Made by a program: the position numbers and the translations under genes. The notes beneath the pieces are model-generated. The model searched no databases. It was not told the DNA's origin and saw nothing but the letters and a program-made list of their open reading frames with translations. Positions 34,227-45,818 of a stretch of DNA of 64,000 bases are shown in pieces (position 1 is the stretch's first letter; each line of letters starts with the position of its first letter). Source of the stretch: Yarrowia lipolytica (lineage: Eukaryota; Ascomycota; Dipodascomycetes; Dipodascales). Where the stretch lies: positions 1,922,001 to 1,986,000 of the forward strand of contig NC_090770.1 of NCBI RefSeq assembly GCF_001761485.1, written 5' to 3'.

Positions 34227-36431
34227 ATGACCCCTATACACTCAGACCCTCTACAATGTGAGGCTGTCTCTGACGAAGACAGTCATGGCTCGATAAAGGA
34301 CACTGTTTCCAGTCCGGTATCAACACAAACACAGACAAGGCCCGCCCCCGTCCTCCGCCCGAGGAAATCGTACAATTCGGCCCATACAAACCCACATTCG
34401 CCTGCTCCATACGACACTCCTCTGTTCTCCTCGCTGGATGAAATGCCAAGCGCCCTCCACAACCTGTCTGACGAATCGCTGGCTAAAATGATCGACCGAC
34501 ACGGAGGCATGTTTCTGGTACGGCAGCTGTCACGTGATCTGGCCCAACGTGAGAAGGAAGTGGTTGTGATGCGAAAACAGCACGAGGACCGCGAACGCGA
34601 GCTCAAAACCATGCTGGTGGAATGCGACGTGTCTGTGATTGAGATTGAACGGCGGCTAAGCTCCATGCGCGTCACCAGTGTCGTTAATCCGGATCACGTC
34701 ATCAACGAGGCTCTACAGGAGGCTCTAGTTGATGTTCCTCAGGAATCCGAATCCAGGAGTCTCTTGAGTATCACCAAGACTCTGTGGGACAGTCCTCGAA
34801 GTGCACGCTCCCTCCTTTCGGTCAAATCTTCTTCTGCCTCGCTCAAAAGTTTTATGGACGAGGGTGGAGACGGCAACAACTCGGGTTCTGCAGTTGTTTC
34901 CACTTCCGCAATCACAACTTCTTCTACGACAACAAACACCCGTGAAGAGGAATACTCGAGTGTCAAGAACGGCTCGCTGAACAACGACACAGCCACCAAC
35001 ATGTCCACTTCTTCTGACCCTCCCAGAAGTATCGAAATGACATCCATCTTCGACCCCTCCATGGCTCCTCCGACCCTCCAACAGTCACGTGACCTGCTCA
35101 CAGACAGATACGGCTTCAAGTATGACTGGAAGCGATCTCAAAAAGAGTCCGCTCGAAAGCCCGTCTCCATTCATAGCACGGAAGACAGCACCATTGATAA
35201 TACTTCTTCTTTTGAGCCGGTTAAGAGCTCCAGTTCAAGTACCAGCAGTTCTGATCAGTCTAAAACAACCACAAAGTCCTCAGAAACGAAAACAACTTCA
35301 AAGCCTATCTCCAGTGCGTTTCAGGAACCCCCTTCGAGAAGTGCTCCCACTGCTACAGTCTCTCTAACCACCAATGTCAACAACAACAGTGTCAGCAATG
35401 TTTCGAAAAACACACCCGTCAAACTGCTTCTTTCCCAGCTCAGTCACATTCACGACACTCAGCAAAAGGCTCAATTACAAAACTGGACCGAGTTCCTCAA
35501 CACTCTCTCCACCTTGGCGTCTGAACAGGATGAAAATGCATGTACCAATCTCCTAGGTCTCGGCGGCGTTTCTCTCCGACCCCACTATCCAAAACTGTAC
35601 AAGTCTTTTGTGTCTCTTGTTCTGGGCGGCATTCCTGTCAAATTGCGGCCCCAAATCTGGTCTCAATGCAGTGGAGCCGAGTCTATTACCATTCCTGGGC
35701 TGTACCAGGAGCTGCTTACAGACAGCAACAGCTCAGCCACAGACTATGACCCCATAGCTGCGCAGAACACGTCGCAGATCGACCTGGACCTGTACCGAAC
35801 CATGCCTCATAACATCTTCTTTGGCAAGGGTCCGGGAGTAGCCAAGCTGCGAAACGTTCTGGTAGCGGTATCCAGACACAATCCGGACACTGGATACTGC
35901 CAGGGGATGAACATTATGGCTGCTGTTCTGTTGCTGGCATTTCCCACAGAGGAAGATGCCTTTTGGGCCTTGGTGGCCCTCACAAACCTGCTGCCCACAG
36001 ACTACCTGGCTCCTCCTTTACTCACTTCTCGTGCTGACCAAAGGGTGCTCAAAAGCTACATTGTCCAGCACTTGCCCCAAATAAATCAACACATGGACCA
36101 GCTGGAAATCGACCTCGAAGCAATCACGTTCAGCTGGTTCCTCAGTTGTTTTGCAGACACGCTTCCTCCAGAGGTGCTGTTCCGGATCTGGGACGTGTTT
36201 CTGTGTTTGGAAGGTATGTCGTTCTTGTTCAAGACTGCTCTGGCGTTGTTCAAAATGCACAAGTCGCAATTGCTCGAGTTTGACTCGGCAGCCGACTTCT
36301 ACACGTACATCAAAAATGTGGGAGACAAGGTGCTGTCGGTGGACAATCTCATCAAGACCGCTGAGGAGTTTGATATCACTGAGGCTGACGTCGAGAAGCG
36401 CAGAAAGGCTGCCCTGGCTGACTTGCAGTGA
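34227..36431 (+). CDS. TBC-domain Rab GTPase-activating protein
   Basis: The 734-residue protein has a disordered, Ser/Thr-rich N-terminal 450 residues. A short coiled coil near residues 105-140 (QREKEVVVMRKQHEDRERELK) is followed by long Ser runs. The C-terminal TBC domain covers about residues 467-700: LGGIPVKLRPQIWSQCSG, then the arginine finger in IDLDLYRTMPHN (R524), and the glutamine finger in GYCQGMN (Q559). The helices AFWALVALT and FLSCFADTLPPEVLFRIWDVF follow. Both catalytic residues are present, so GAP activity toward a Rab/Ypt protein is expected. The closest yeast types by eye are Gyp/Msb3-like GAPs, but I cannot name the orthologue. The ATG at 34227 is the first in frame. Two TCACGTGA octamers lie inside the frame. 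Confidence 0.92.
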   Translation: MTPIHSDPLQCEAVSDEDSHGSIKDTVSSPVSTQTQTRPAPVLRPRKSYNSAHTNPHSPAPYDTPLFSSLDEMPSALHNLSDESLAKMIDRHGGMFLVRQLSRDLAQREKEVVVMRKQHEDRERELKTMLVECDVSVIEIERRLSSMRVTSVVNPDHVINEALQEALVDVPQESESRSLLSITKTLWDSPRSARSLLSVKSSSASLKSFMDEGGDGNNSGSAVVSTSAITTSSTTTNTREEEYSSVKNGSLNNDTATNMSTSSDPPRSIEMTSIFDPSMAPPTLQQSRDLLTDRYGFKYDWKRSQKESARKPVSIHSTEDSTIDNTSSFEPVKSSSSSTSSSDQSKTTTKSSETKTTSKPISSAFQEPPSRSAPTATVSLTTNVNNNSVSNVSKNTPVKLLLSQLSHIHDTQQKAQLQNWTEFLNTLSTLASEQDENACTNLLGLGGVSLRPHYPKLYKSFVSLVLGGIPVKLRPQIWSQCSGAESITIPGLYQELLTDSNSSATDYDPIAAQNTSQIDLDLYRTMPHNIFFGKGPGVAKLRNVLVAVSRHNPDTGYCQGMNIMAAVLLLAFPTEEDAFWALVALTNLLPTDYLAPPLLTSRADQRVLKSYIVQHLPQINQHMDQLEIDLEAITFSWFLSCFADTLPPEVLFRIWDVFLCLEGMSFLFKTALALFKMHKSQLLEFDSAADFYTYIKNVGDKVLSVDNLIKTAEEFDITEADVEKRRKAALADLQ

Positions 36432-36685
36432 TCTATTACGTATTTATGACCAGTATTTATCAATATATTTATATCCTACAAGTGCACGGATCTGCCCAAG
36501 TCATAACGAGATGCATTAAATCATGTACCATTATCTATATTTGCTGTGGGGGGAGGGAGGGAGATAACAAACCATCTTTGTGAGCACCACGTCTCAAGAG
36601 AGGTACGTACCTCATGGAGATGGATGGCGTTGTGCGATTCGATACCGCACCATGCTGCGCTTTGGACTAGCCTCCTTAGCTGTCC

Positions 36686-37426
36686 CTAATCTAGTTCTGC
36701 AAAGAAACCCTTGTAAGCATTATCAAGATCAAACAACAACTGTCTCGATTGATCATCGGTGATACTCTCCGTGGCCTTCATATTGTTCAACGTGATTAAC
36801 CACTTGACGATCTTGTCTCGTCCCGCGAAGTCCTTGTTGGTCACCTTACCCAGCGAGGTCATGAGGTCTCCCAGCAGAGGATGCAGCTGGTCAGTGGCGG
36901 AGTAATTGAGCTTCAGAGCGTCCATGCAAGTAATGAAGTTGCCAGTGGCCTCGGCAACAGCTCGTGACGTCGAGGGGCCTTCCCCTGTGGGAGTGGATCG
37001 TCCTCCTCCGTCCATTCCCCCAATGTTTGTTGATGCTAGTGCTGACGATGCCTGGGAAGCAATGACCACGCTGGCCGGGATTCCCACACTGATTCTTTGT
37101 GTTGCCAGCGAACAGTCGAGTCCGTACTTGTCCTTGAAATGCTGCAACGACACAAACTCATTCTGTACTCCTTCGTCCTTGAGCAGGGTGTTGTATTGAG
37201 ACAGCAACCGAGTGCAGATTGACGAGTAGTCCTGTTGCGACACAGAGTCTTTGAGAAAGGCCTTTTCAAGATAATCCAGGGACACAATAATCGAGTACAG
37301 CTCCGCGAGGTTCTCGTATCGTTCTCTCTCTTTTGGCGAAGAGTAGAGACGCACCTCCTCGTTGAGAGAAATGTTGGAGCTGCGCTGTGGTGGCATATGG
37401 GTTAGTGGGGCGTATGGAAGTGACAT
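36686..37426 (-). CDS. VPS28: ESCRT-I subunit Vps28
   Basis: The 246-residue product starts MSLPYAPLTH at the ATG at 37426. Residues 18-120 are the N-terminal helical core (NEEVRLYSSPKERERYENLA, SIIVSLDYLEKAFLKDS), which in the family binds Vps23 and Vps37. A low-complexity Ala/Ser/Gly linker covers about 121-155; this is longer than in baker's yeast. Residues 156-246 are the C-terminal four-helix domain (FITCMDALKLNYSATDQLHPLL, DKIVKWLITLNNM), which contacts ESCRT-II through Vps36. It acts at the endosome in sorting ubiquitinated cargo into multivesicular bodies. Its stop is 254 bp from the convergent TBC gene. BRO1, another ESCRT-pathway gene, lies 11 kb away on the same strand. Confidence 0.94.
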   Translation of the reverse strand: MSLPYAPLTHMPPQRSSNISLNEEVRLYSSPKERERYENLAELYSIIVSLDYLEKAFLKDSVSQQDYSSICTRLLSQYNTLLKDEGVQNEFVSLQHFKDKYGLDCSLATQRISVGIPASVVIASQASSALASTNIGGMDGGGRSTPTGEGPSTSRAVAEATGNFITCMDALKLNYSATDQLHPLLGDLMTSLGKVTNKDFAGRDKIVKWLITLNNMKATESITDDQSRQLLFDLDNAYKGFFAELD

Positions 37427-38404
37427 GGTTAATATAGGCCGTTGCAGAGTGTCGACTCGTATTTGGATTTGTGTTCACGGCTGTATTTGGTGTTTTTCGG
37501 CTGTCCTCTGTTGAGTGAGATGGAGCTGGTGATGTGGTGATATTAAGCGGAGTAGTGTTAAGCAGCTCTCATGTGAGGTTGAAGTTTATTTGGACCATTT
37601 GGAGGTCAAGTAAAATACCCCAGTATCTAGTTGGGATACATGTGAGTGGATGAACTGGTTAGGATATTTTGCGGTGACGATGGTGAAACTAACATGAACA
37701 TACAAAAAAGGGCTCGTGTAGTCGATCTTTCAACTATCTAGCGTTCGTCATCTATCAATAGTCGGACTATGAAAAAATTTCAGTCTGCGGCTCAGAACGT
37801 GGTCAACTGAGCGTGATATAACGCCATCTGAGACATGTTGAATCTCTATTCTGTCCTCGAGTCCGTTACAACCAGGATTGTCAAGTCCCCGATTACCTTT
37901 AGCTTCATACTGTCGTCCTGCTATGTGGCTCTATGTACTTCTACCTCCCACGGGACCGAGAGGTAAGACCATGGAGACACGACCTAGATCCAGAGATGTC
38001 TTACACTCGGTGTACTTGGCAGAATTTTCATTTCAGTCATGAACTTTCCCTGATCGGCGGTTTTGGTGTCGTACGACTACAGTACCCGCACTGTGTACTG
38101 TACTGGCTATACATCTTGTCCTAGTCCGCCTCCAAACCCCTGACGGAAGCACTGTACACAGCAAGCGGCTCCGTGGAGTTGCAATCTTGTCATTCGACAG
38201 CTTGGAATGTAACGCCCTTGAGCACGTGTTTTGAAAAAGAAATGCGACATACATAGCTCGTGCTGGCCAAATCTGCACATTGAGAGCATCAGTCGGCAAA
38301 GCATCAGTGCGGCTCCTACGCCTGGTAATCCACCCCAAGTCTTGCCGAAGTCACGCATCGAGTAGATATGCACAGTCGCGGGTAACAAGCAGGGTGTTAC
38401 ATCA

Positions 38405-38464
38405 GGTACGGGCAGGTACGGGCAGGTACGGGCAGGTACAGATCAGGTACAGGCCAGGTACAAC
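38405..38464. repeat. 10-bp GGTACGGGCA tandem array
   Basis: Three perfect GGTACGGGCA units (38405-38434) are followed by diverged 11-base units GGTACAGATCA and GGTACAGGCCA and a final GGTACAAC. Confidence 0.9.
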
Positions 38465-40494
38465 CCGAAGCGTATAGCTCAGAGATGTTACGAGCAATGG
38501 GACATATATTTCGACCCGATCAAGCAGTTATAGCCACTGTATACCAGAAGCAGCGGTGCGTCTAGCTTTTCCGCTACAAACATCTCCATCGCCAAACATT
38601 CAGTTGTACAGTCCTTGGATCTACAAAGACAGGCAGGTGTGCAGATACACTATTGGACATTGGATTCATGTGTGCAGTAACAAGAGAAGTCAAGTTTGTC
38701 AACAAATTGGACTGGGAAAGGTGATTGCAGAGGAGAAATCGATCGTCTAAGCCTCTTTCGAGACACCAAGACAAAGGTTCTATTCAGAGTTGGCTTGTGC
38801 TTGTTCGAGAGGAGGGGGGTTTGAGATGAGGGGTGTGGGGAGTGTTGGCTTGAGCTGCAGATTACATTCAGAGCTACAGACCGGTAGAGCTTCAACAGGG
38901 AATCGGAAATGCTGCGGTGCAGGTCTCAGATAGTGCCTCGTATTGTGTTAAACGTGGTTTTAGAATTGGGTGGGCGCGTGGAGGAGGTTTGGCGCATTGT
39001 GAGGGCGCACGATTGCGGTGTCTATAGCTGCACCAATAATAACACTAGAGGAACGCCGAGTTGAAAAATCGATTAATGAGGTGGAATAGATGTGATTTCG
39101 GTTGAAATGTCCACGAAAAACAAGCTTGTTGTCCACTCAGCGACCGCCATGTTTCCCGCATCTCCGGTACATGCAACTTTAAGCAAGTCTCAGACCACCA
39201 GGCAGAAGCTGAAGAGAGGACCACATAGGGTTGAAGCCGAGATGTGTGAGGGAGAAAGTTCAATCAGGTGATAATATATCGCTCTGTGGACTCCATTGTC
39301 AACCATGCTGGCAACTGTCAAGAGTTACGTTACGAATACGATCTGAATATGGACCAGTCGGACTGTAGAAAGGTAGACGCCGCAGGTATAAAGATCGGTT
39401 ACCACTTCCGTTATTACAAAGATAGACAAGCAAACGCCATCAAGTGTGCCTACAGTGCCAAGAGATGTCTACAGGAACCAGTATTACGTGAATAAGAGCC
39501 ATTGGTTGTACCAAGTAGGCTATATTAACCTGCCAAAGTGGCTACTTGTAGTATGGGCTGATGGGGTACACGGTACAGACGAGACGAGACCTCGGTGTTT
39601 GTAGAGCAATGAATATTGCTTTAGAGTAGAGTGAGAAACCACGTTTGATTGATTAGAAGTCCTTTCTGTAGATCCGTGTAGCAACTATGTCTGACAAGCT
39701 CGTTTCTTTTTCCACCGGTCGACTATGCGATGGCAGATCCAATCTCGATTGTCAGCGCTGTCATCTCCATGACACCGAAAAGTGGCGTCACTAGCCACAC
39801 TCCAGGAGAGGGTCTCGCATGAGCGCATGAGCGCATTTAATGTAGTTAATACTGTTTGTGCGTGCGGTAGTGTAGTGCAATGTGTGAACAAGAGGGACAA
39901 GAGCCAAGGACAACCCTGTCAGGTTCAGGTCCGGTATTTTCAGCATCTCTGCACTCCATATTTTACCGCAGCAGGTTGCAGAGGGGCATGGCAGGACAAG
40001 GGCGGTCTGCGCCAGTTGTGAAACAAGCCGCTTGTGTGTCGCGGTCCGGATATTTGCTCTTTTTTACTTCAATATACGGTTGCTGGCAATATTCCGAAGT
40101 CCGAGACATGGATGTAGGTGTATAATTGGTGTACGGTGAGCTTAAGAGTGTCGGTATTGCATGTACCCCCTCGAGGTGCACTACAGTGCGGTTTTCGCTG
40201 GGCAGCCCCATTCTGGCTCTCTCAAGACCCCCAATCAACTTCTCCGTCCCCACATTTCGCCTAAACATGCCTATCCGGAAAATTCTCGGGAGGTGTGCAG
40301 CTTCACTCAACCTTTTTCCCAGACAAAAGCCCAGCCAAAAGGCAGGGAGACCCTCATACTCAAGGTTGATGCGGGAGTGGTCTAAAGATGATTAGGTTGG
40401 GCTTGTACCCCATACGAGTTGCAGCGGCAGATGGACAACAAGCAAACAAGTACAAGGGAAAAAAGAAACAAGGGGCAGAAATAATTGGTCGCTT

Positions 40495-40582
40495 GAGAAA
40501 GAAACAATGAAAGAAATAATAAAGAAATAATGAGAAACAATGAAAGAAATAATGAGAAACAATGAGAGAAACAAATGAAAGA
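40495..40582. repeat. AATGA(A/G)A(G/A)AAA purine-rich tandem tract
   Basis: About 90 bases are built of AATGAGAAAC and AATGAAAGAAAT units, almost all A and G apart from single T and C bases. Confidence 0.85.
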
Positions 40583-41844
40583 TACCAAATGAAAACATTG
40601 ACACCGTTGCATTGCGTCCGTCCATTGTCCTCTTTTTCAAATCTGCGACATGATAATACTGGTGCAGTACAGAATCTTGTCTATACAAGTGCATTACCTA
40701 CTGTACTTGGACAATACTCCTGAAGCTTGGCTCAACGTCGGCAGGTCCAAGGGGTGGCTGGCTACAGCAACATGGCCTGATACTGCAGGCTTATGTTGGT
40801 TTACCAAGCGGATGAGCACGTTTTCGAAACACGTTGTCGATAGGAATCGAGTTGTACGCTTCACCTGTTTCATCAAGGATCAGAGTTGAGTGCGAGTATA
40901 GATGAGGTTTATGAACGGCCAAGTACCGTAAAGTACCTCGGTAATAACTGAACATTGTACTGTACTGTACGGTACTTGTAAACGTCCATCCCGAGTATTA
41001 TTCAATAGCAATGTACAATGACCCGTATTTGAGACAATACCGTCAGACAGGGTACAGTTCGGATCCACAACGTATTGACAAGCACTTGTTCTAGCGATGC
41101 GAGCTTGACAAAGCTTCATCGGGTCAATGGGCCCTTTTAAACCGTTGAGTTCACACGACCGGGTCAGAAGAGCACTACCGCAGCAACACGAGTGGGGGTT
41201 GGTGGGGGGAGGAGTGTACAAGACGATACCTTATGAGCGTCAATGGTATTGGTATCTGAGACGCCAACAGTTACTCTAGATGTCGATGTATCTGGTTATT
41301 GTCGTTTCATGGATCTTCTCGTTTCCGAGGTCGTTTCTCTCTCTATCGTGTGTCTGGGGTCAAGTAAGAGTCGTATCAAGTACCTCGTCATTTTTGGTTG
41401 AAACATTTGTTGGAAAAGTCTTTAATTTTAGTGAAGGTTACTTGGATAAGACATTTTAATAGGCAACATGACTCAACATCTGCTGTACCTACTGTAATTG
41501 GAATCATGCCAGTGAGAACTCATCTGCCTTTGTATTGTACTCAAGTTCAACCCACTGTTCACCGCTGCAGATGATTACTGCTGAGGGTGTTGAACTTCGG
41601 GGCTTTCCCATCGAGATTCGGCCGGACTCTAGCCTGTCAATAGCCTGAGCTCCCTCCGTTCACTCTGAACTACTTCTTCGGGTCTATTTTACTACAGTGC
41701 ACTACTAGCCTTCATTCTGTGGGTCTGATACTCCCTCCACTATTATAAGTTAGTATGTATTAAATAATGGCTAGACGAGTGCAATCACAAGTGGCGCGAC
41801 TGTTGACTCACACCCTACCGGCGTGGCACACTCCTGCAACGCAC

Positions 41845-44800
41845 TCATGAGCACACCTCCGTAGAAGCAATACTATGCTCCATACACTCGCACCCACAAC
41901 CCGCAGGACACTGACCCAGCCCGGTCTGCCACCACTCGGCAGCACAGGCGGCATGGGTAACGTGTTCACAGACGACACAGAAAAAGAACCGGCCCTGCAC
42001 CGTCACTGAACAGAAAGCACACTCCTTGTTGTTATTCGGATTGGCTTTGAAATGCACGGTTCGAGGAGGCTGCTGAGAAACGGTCTTGGAAACCACTTGC
42101 GTGGACTGCTTAGCGTACAAACCAATCTGGGCGCTTTTAATCTCTCCAAACAACGAGTTATACGTGCGATTATTGAACTTGAGTACCTCCAGGCTCTCGA
42201 CTGTCAGTCCCCAGGACGCTAGAATCGACGCATATTGCATTCGGTAGCTTTGAAACTTGTCTTCTCGTGCAGGGTCTAGTAGAGAAACTGGAGACGTGTC
42301 CTGGAGAGTAGGGAAGAACTCAATCTGCATCTTGGGGTAGTCTGCAGGCTCGTGTTCGGCTAGAGACAGAACGATGGAAGCTTGTCTATGCAGAAGAGGT
42401 GTAAAGAGACCAGAAAAGTCGATATTGTCATCAGACGACGGGGTGTACGACTGGTCGCGTGTGAAAAAAGCAGAATCAACCCGTGACAACGTTCCTCCTG
42501 CTACATCACGTGAAGACGGTCGAGCCATTGACCTCTTCCACCATTCGGGCGAGCCAAATGTTGTGTTTGAGGTCTGCGAGCCAAACGGCGAAATGTCAAT
42601 GACACGTGACCCAGACCGTTTCTTCCGTTTCTCAGGAATGTCCCAAGCCTCGGCGTTGACAGGAGATTTGAGAAAGTAGTTGGTGGAGTGTTCACCTGGC
42701 GGGAAACCCGGAGATCTCACAAACGAGAGTGTTCCAGGTGTTTGGGGAACGTTCAATTCAGACTGTTCCTGCTGGTGCACTGAGCTCATGACACAACTCA
42801 TATTTGCCAGCATCTGGGTATTGTGTTGCTTTTCAAAGTAGTCAAACAAGCGGGTGACCAGAGCATTACGGCCAAATGGATGGTTACCCCAGTCACCCAG
42901 AATACCGTCAGAGACATTGGAGGTGATCTGGCCAATATTGGGGTTGATGTGGCCCATGAGATTAGACGTCAGAGAAGGCAGAGCAGCATTACTTCCAGAT
43001 CCACCACCTCCAGCGCTTCACCCACCTCCAGCGTCCACCACCTCCAGGAGTGCAAGTATCCAATGTTCTGGACATCTCAGTTGGGTCCACAATGAGTTCT
43101 AGAATCCTCCAAGCGTCGGATGCCTCTTCATAGCCGTGTTTTTCGGCCACAGCAGCGTTGTGGCGACACAACAAGTGCGGAGGAAGACCTAAAATCTCGT
43201 ATCCCTGTGCTAAAATCTTTCGGGATGGAATCAGGTTTCTCAAGTCGAGCACCTTGATAATATTTGTCGACAGCAACTTGGGACTGGTGCCAAAGGACCG
43301 CTGCGTGTCCGACTCTGCAGAAGACCGCACTCGTCTGTTGAGAGCCCGGGGTACAAGAGATGTTCGGAACTTGGCGTCTCTAGGCCAGACGGCGTTTTGT
43401 AGCGAATCCTGGGAATCATCCGAGTCTGAATCTGAGCCATCCATATTGCTGATTTTCATATTTGTCTCGATTTTCCGCTGAGTGTGGGCTATATCGTCTT
43501 TTCGATGAGTGAAAAAACACACCAGCATTCCTCCACGTGACCAAACAGCTCCACAGCCCTTGGGGATAGGCGTGGAGTTGAATGAGTTTTTCCCTAATCG
43601 TGCCATAGGCATGATTCCATCATCCGACGAAGATGAGCCAAAAACATCTGATTCAGCACCGGAATTACCTCCATCGTCAGACTCAAACACAATGTTATCA
43701 TGAGATCCATACTCGTCATAGTCTGTCATCTCAGAGCCATCATCACTGCTGGAATGTTCTTCATAGAGAGCTTCATCAATAGACAAGAACTCGCCCATAA
43801 GAAATCTTAGGCAAGCCTCGAGACAGAACCGACCATGATCAGTGTAGCTGCTACTGATTCTATTGAGATTGGATTTGATCAGTTTGATGTCTGCCTTGGT
43901 CAGGTCCTCATTCTCCTCAATGAAGTATGTGGGAACATCATAAGGATAATCGTGGGGAAACTTGATAATGATTCGCAGGAATGTCAGCTTGTCCGGCTCA
44001 TTTTCGTCCAGTTGACCATTAAGAGATACCACAACTTGACCTGTAGACACACTGATCTTCTCAAATCGCACTTTCGGGAAAGTTTTCCCCACGCAGGAAA
44101 CTTCTTCTCCAAGCGAGGTCGGCACAAGACTTCCTCCAATACCCACTCCTTCATCAAACGAGCCATAGTGAGAAGCAAAGGCAGCAGCACCAACTCGAAC
44201 ACCCGAGAGCCATGACAAATGCATGTTTCGCTTGCCCTGAGATGACCTTACCTTGGTACGCATTGTAGTTGCCGCCGGGCCGACAAGACCCATGTTTCCT
44301 CCAAAACTGCCATGACTAGGAGATACAGACAATCCCGACCGTCGCCCTCCAATGCCAACTCCTCCCACAGGGAATGAGTCGGTTCCCACAGGCTCATGAG
44401 TGTACGTGACGTATGGAGCCCCCCTTCGTGTCAACTTATATGGTACAGGCTTCTCACCTCGCACAAAGTTGACACGACTTTCGAGACCAGGAGTAGAAGG
44501 CCAGAGACGCAGGTCACGATCTTTGGACCATGTGACCAGCTGGAATTCCCGGTCGTCCACCTTTTGGTCGAGTCCACCTCTTGCTCGCCACAGAAACTCT
44601 CGAACCACATCCCCATGGCCTCTGTAGGTGTAGACAGGGTCCATATTGACCTTCCCCTCCTTGTCTTTGTAGTTCATTATATGAACCGAGTTTTCACCTC
44701 CTCGTAGAGGCATGATGGCGCATCCCGAGCCAAAAGGAGTGTGTCTTGCTTTAGAAACTGGAAATCCACATTCGACGGTGATCTCAGGCTCCAGAAAATA

Positions 44801-45818
44801 CGAGTAGTTTGTCCTCCAACCTTCGCTGGGTCCTTGGTATCCTCCCTCGGTATTTTGAGCAAAGTTCCAGAACTTGACTGTTCCATCTGTGGAAGCAGTG
44901 ACCAACTTATAGGGCTCACTTCTGTGGAAATCAATGCAATTGACCTTGCCCTGATGTGCCTGGATCCGGAACATTGGTTTGGATCCCATTCGTTTGTCCC
45001 ATATGTTTAGTCGCCGTCCATGGGACGAAGCGAGCACGTTTGAATTTGTTCTGCTCCATTTCACCTGACTGGCGCCGGCAAACCAGTCAGCAAACGAGCC
45101 TGCGGGTTTCTGGGGCGACCGCAGGTCCCACGTGTGCACAAAGGTGTCGACTGAACATGTGGCGAGCGACTCTGGCTCGAACGGGTGGAAATTGATGTCG
45201 GTGATAGCTCTATTGTGGCCATGGAGAAACTGCTGAAGTGCCTTTTTGCTGTCTCGTGCGAGGTTCCATACCATGGCTTTTTGGTTGGATGTGGAGATGA
45301 CCCACTCGGCCTTGGCGGCGTGTGGCGACCATTGCACGTCTGCGACTTCCCATGATGTGAGGTGCTGGATCCATCTTGGCGGTGTGAAAGGATCGTCCAA
45401 GTCGACAACGAAGAGTCCGGTTCGGCTGGGTTAGTATACAAAAATAAACTGGCCGTAGGACAAGAGTGGACAAGATCCTGGTTAATGGTCATGTGGTCTA
45501 TCGCGTCATCTTACCAGACTCCTGGCTGATGAGTGTGATTTGATGCCCTTGGATCAATGTGAGATACCAATGGTTCATGTATCTCTTCCAATCCAAGGAA
45601 ACATATCATATCACATGTCTGATCATGCGACTGTTGTTTACGCCACGTGCTAAGTCACATGACATCTTCTCTGTCAATACTCACCTGGCCAGGACAACGT
45701 CTCGTCCCGAAGGACTGATGGACATGGAGCCGACGCTCTCATCGACTCGGAGCGACAGCGGGTTGCCAAACGTCGGCGAGTTGAACACAGACCGAGGCTG
45801 GCCCTCTTTCGACTGCAT
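41845..45818 (-). CDS. SEA3: SEA/GATOR2-like complex subunit SEA3 (WDR59), one intron and a frame break
   Basis: Exon 1 (45818-45685) starts MQSKEGQPRSVFNSPTFGNP and ends VLA-S; exon 2 begins at 45425 (RTGLFVVDLDDPF). The intron 45426-45684 has a GTGAGT donor and TACTAACCCAG acceptor. A WD40 propeller follows (HNRAITDINFHPFEPESLAT, GASQVKWSRTNSNVLASSHG, FQLVTWSKDRDLRLWP). Next come an RWD domain (KLTFLRIIIKFPHDYPYDVPT), the HPFGRNALVTRLFDYFEKQH helices and a C-terminal RING (CAFCSVTVQGRFFFC). This order is that of Sea3/Mtc5 and human WDR59, vacuolar-membrane regulators of TORC1. The reading frame changes within a Gly-coding repeat near 42985-43040: the upstream part stops at 42989, and homology resumes one frame over, so no single frame covers the gene. 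Candidates are a sequence error, a strain null allele, or a very small intron. Confidence 0.9.
42983..43053 (-). repeat. 16-18-bp CTGGAGGTGG minisatellite at the SEA3 frame break
   Basis: Three units on the coding strand begin CTGGAGGTGG and end GTGGACG, GTGAAGCG and GTGGATC. Their lengths differ (about 16 and 18 bases), so unit number or length changes shift the reading frame. The block encodes a Gly-rich linker between the middle and the C-terminal helical part of SEA3. Confidence 0.75.

Larger units (their letters stand above)
37427..41844. other. 4.4 kb intergenic region without a supported gene
   Basis: The stretch lies between the VPS28 start and the SEA3 stop, both on the minus strand. 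The longest open frames are about 115 codons, on both strands and overlapping, without domains. It contains a 10-bp tandem array at 38405-38464, a purine-rich array at 40495-40582 and several GTAC-rich segments (for example 40960-40980). It is long for one promoter plus one 3' end in this window. Confidence 0.55.
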
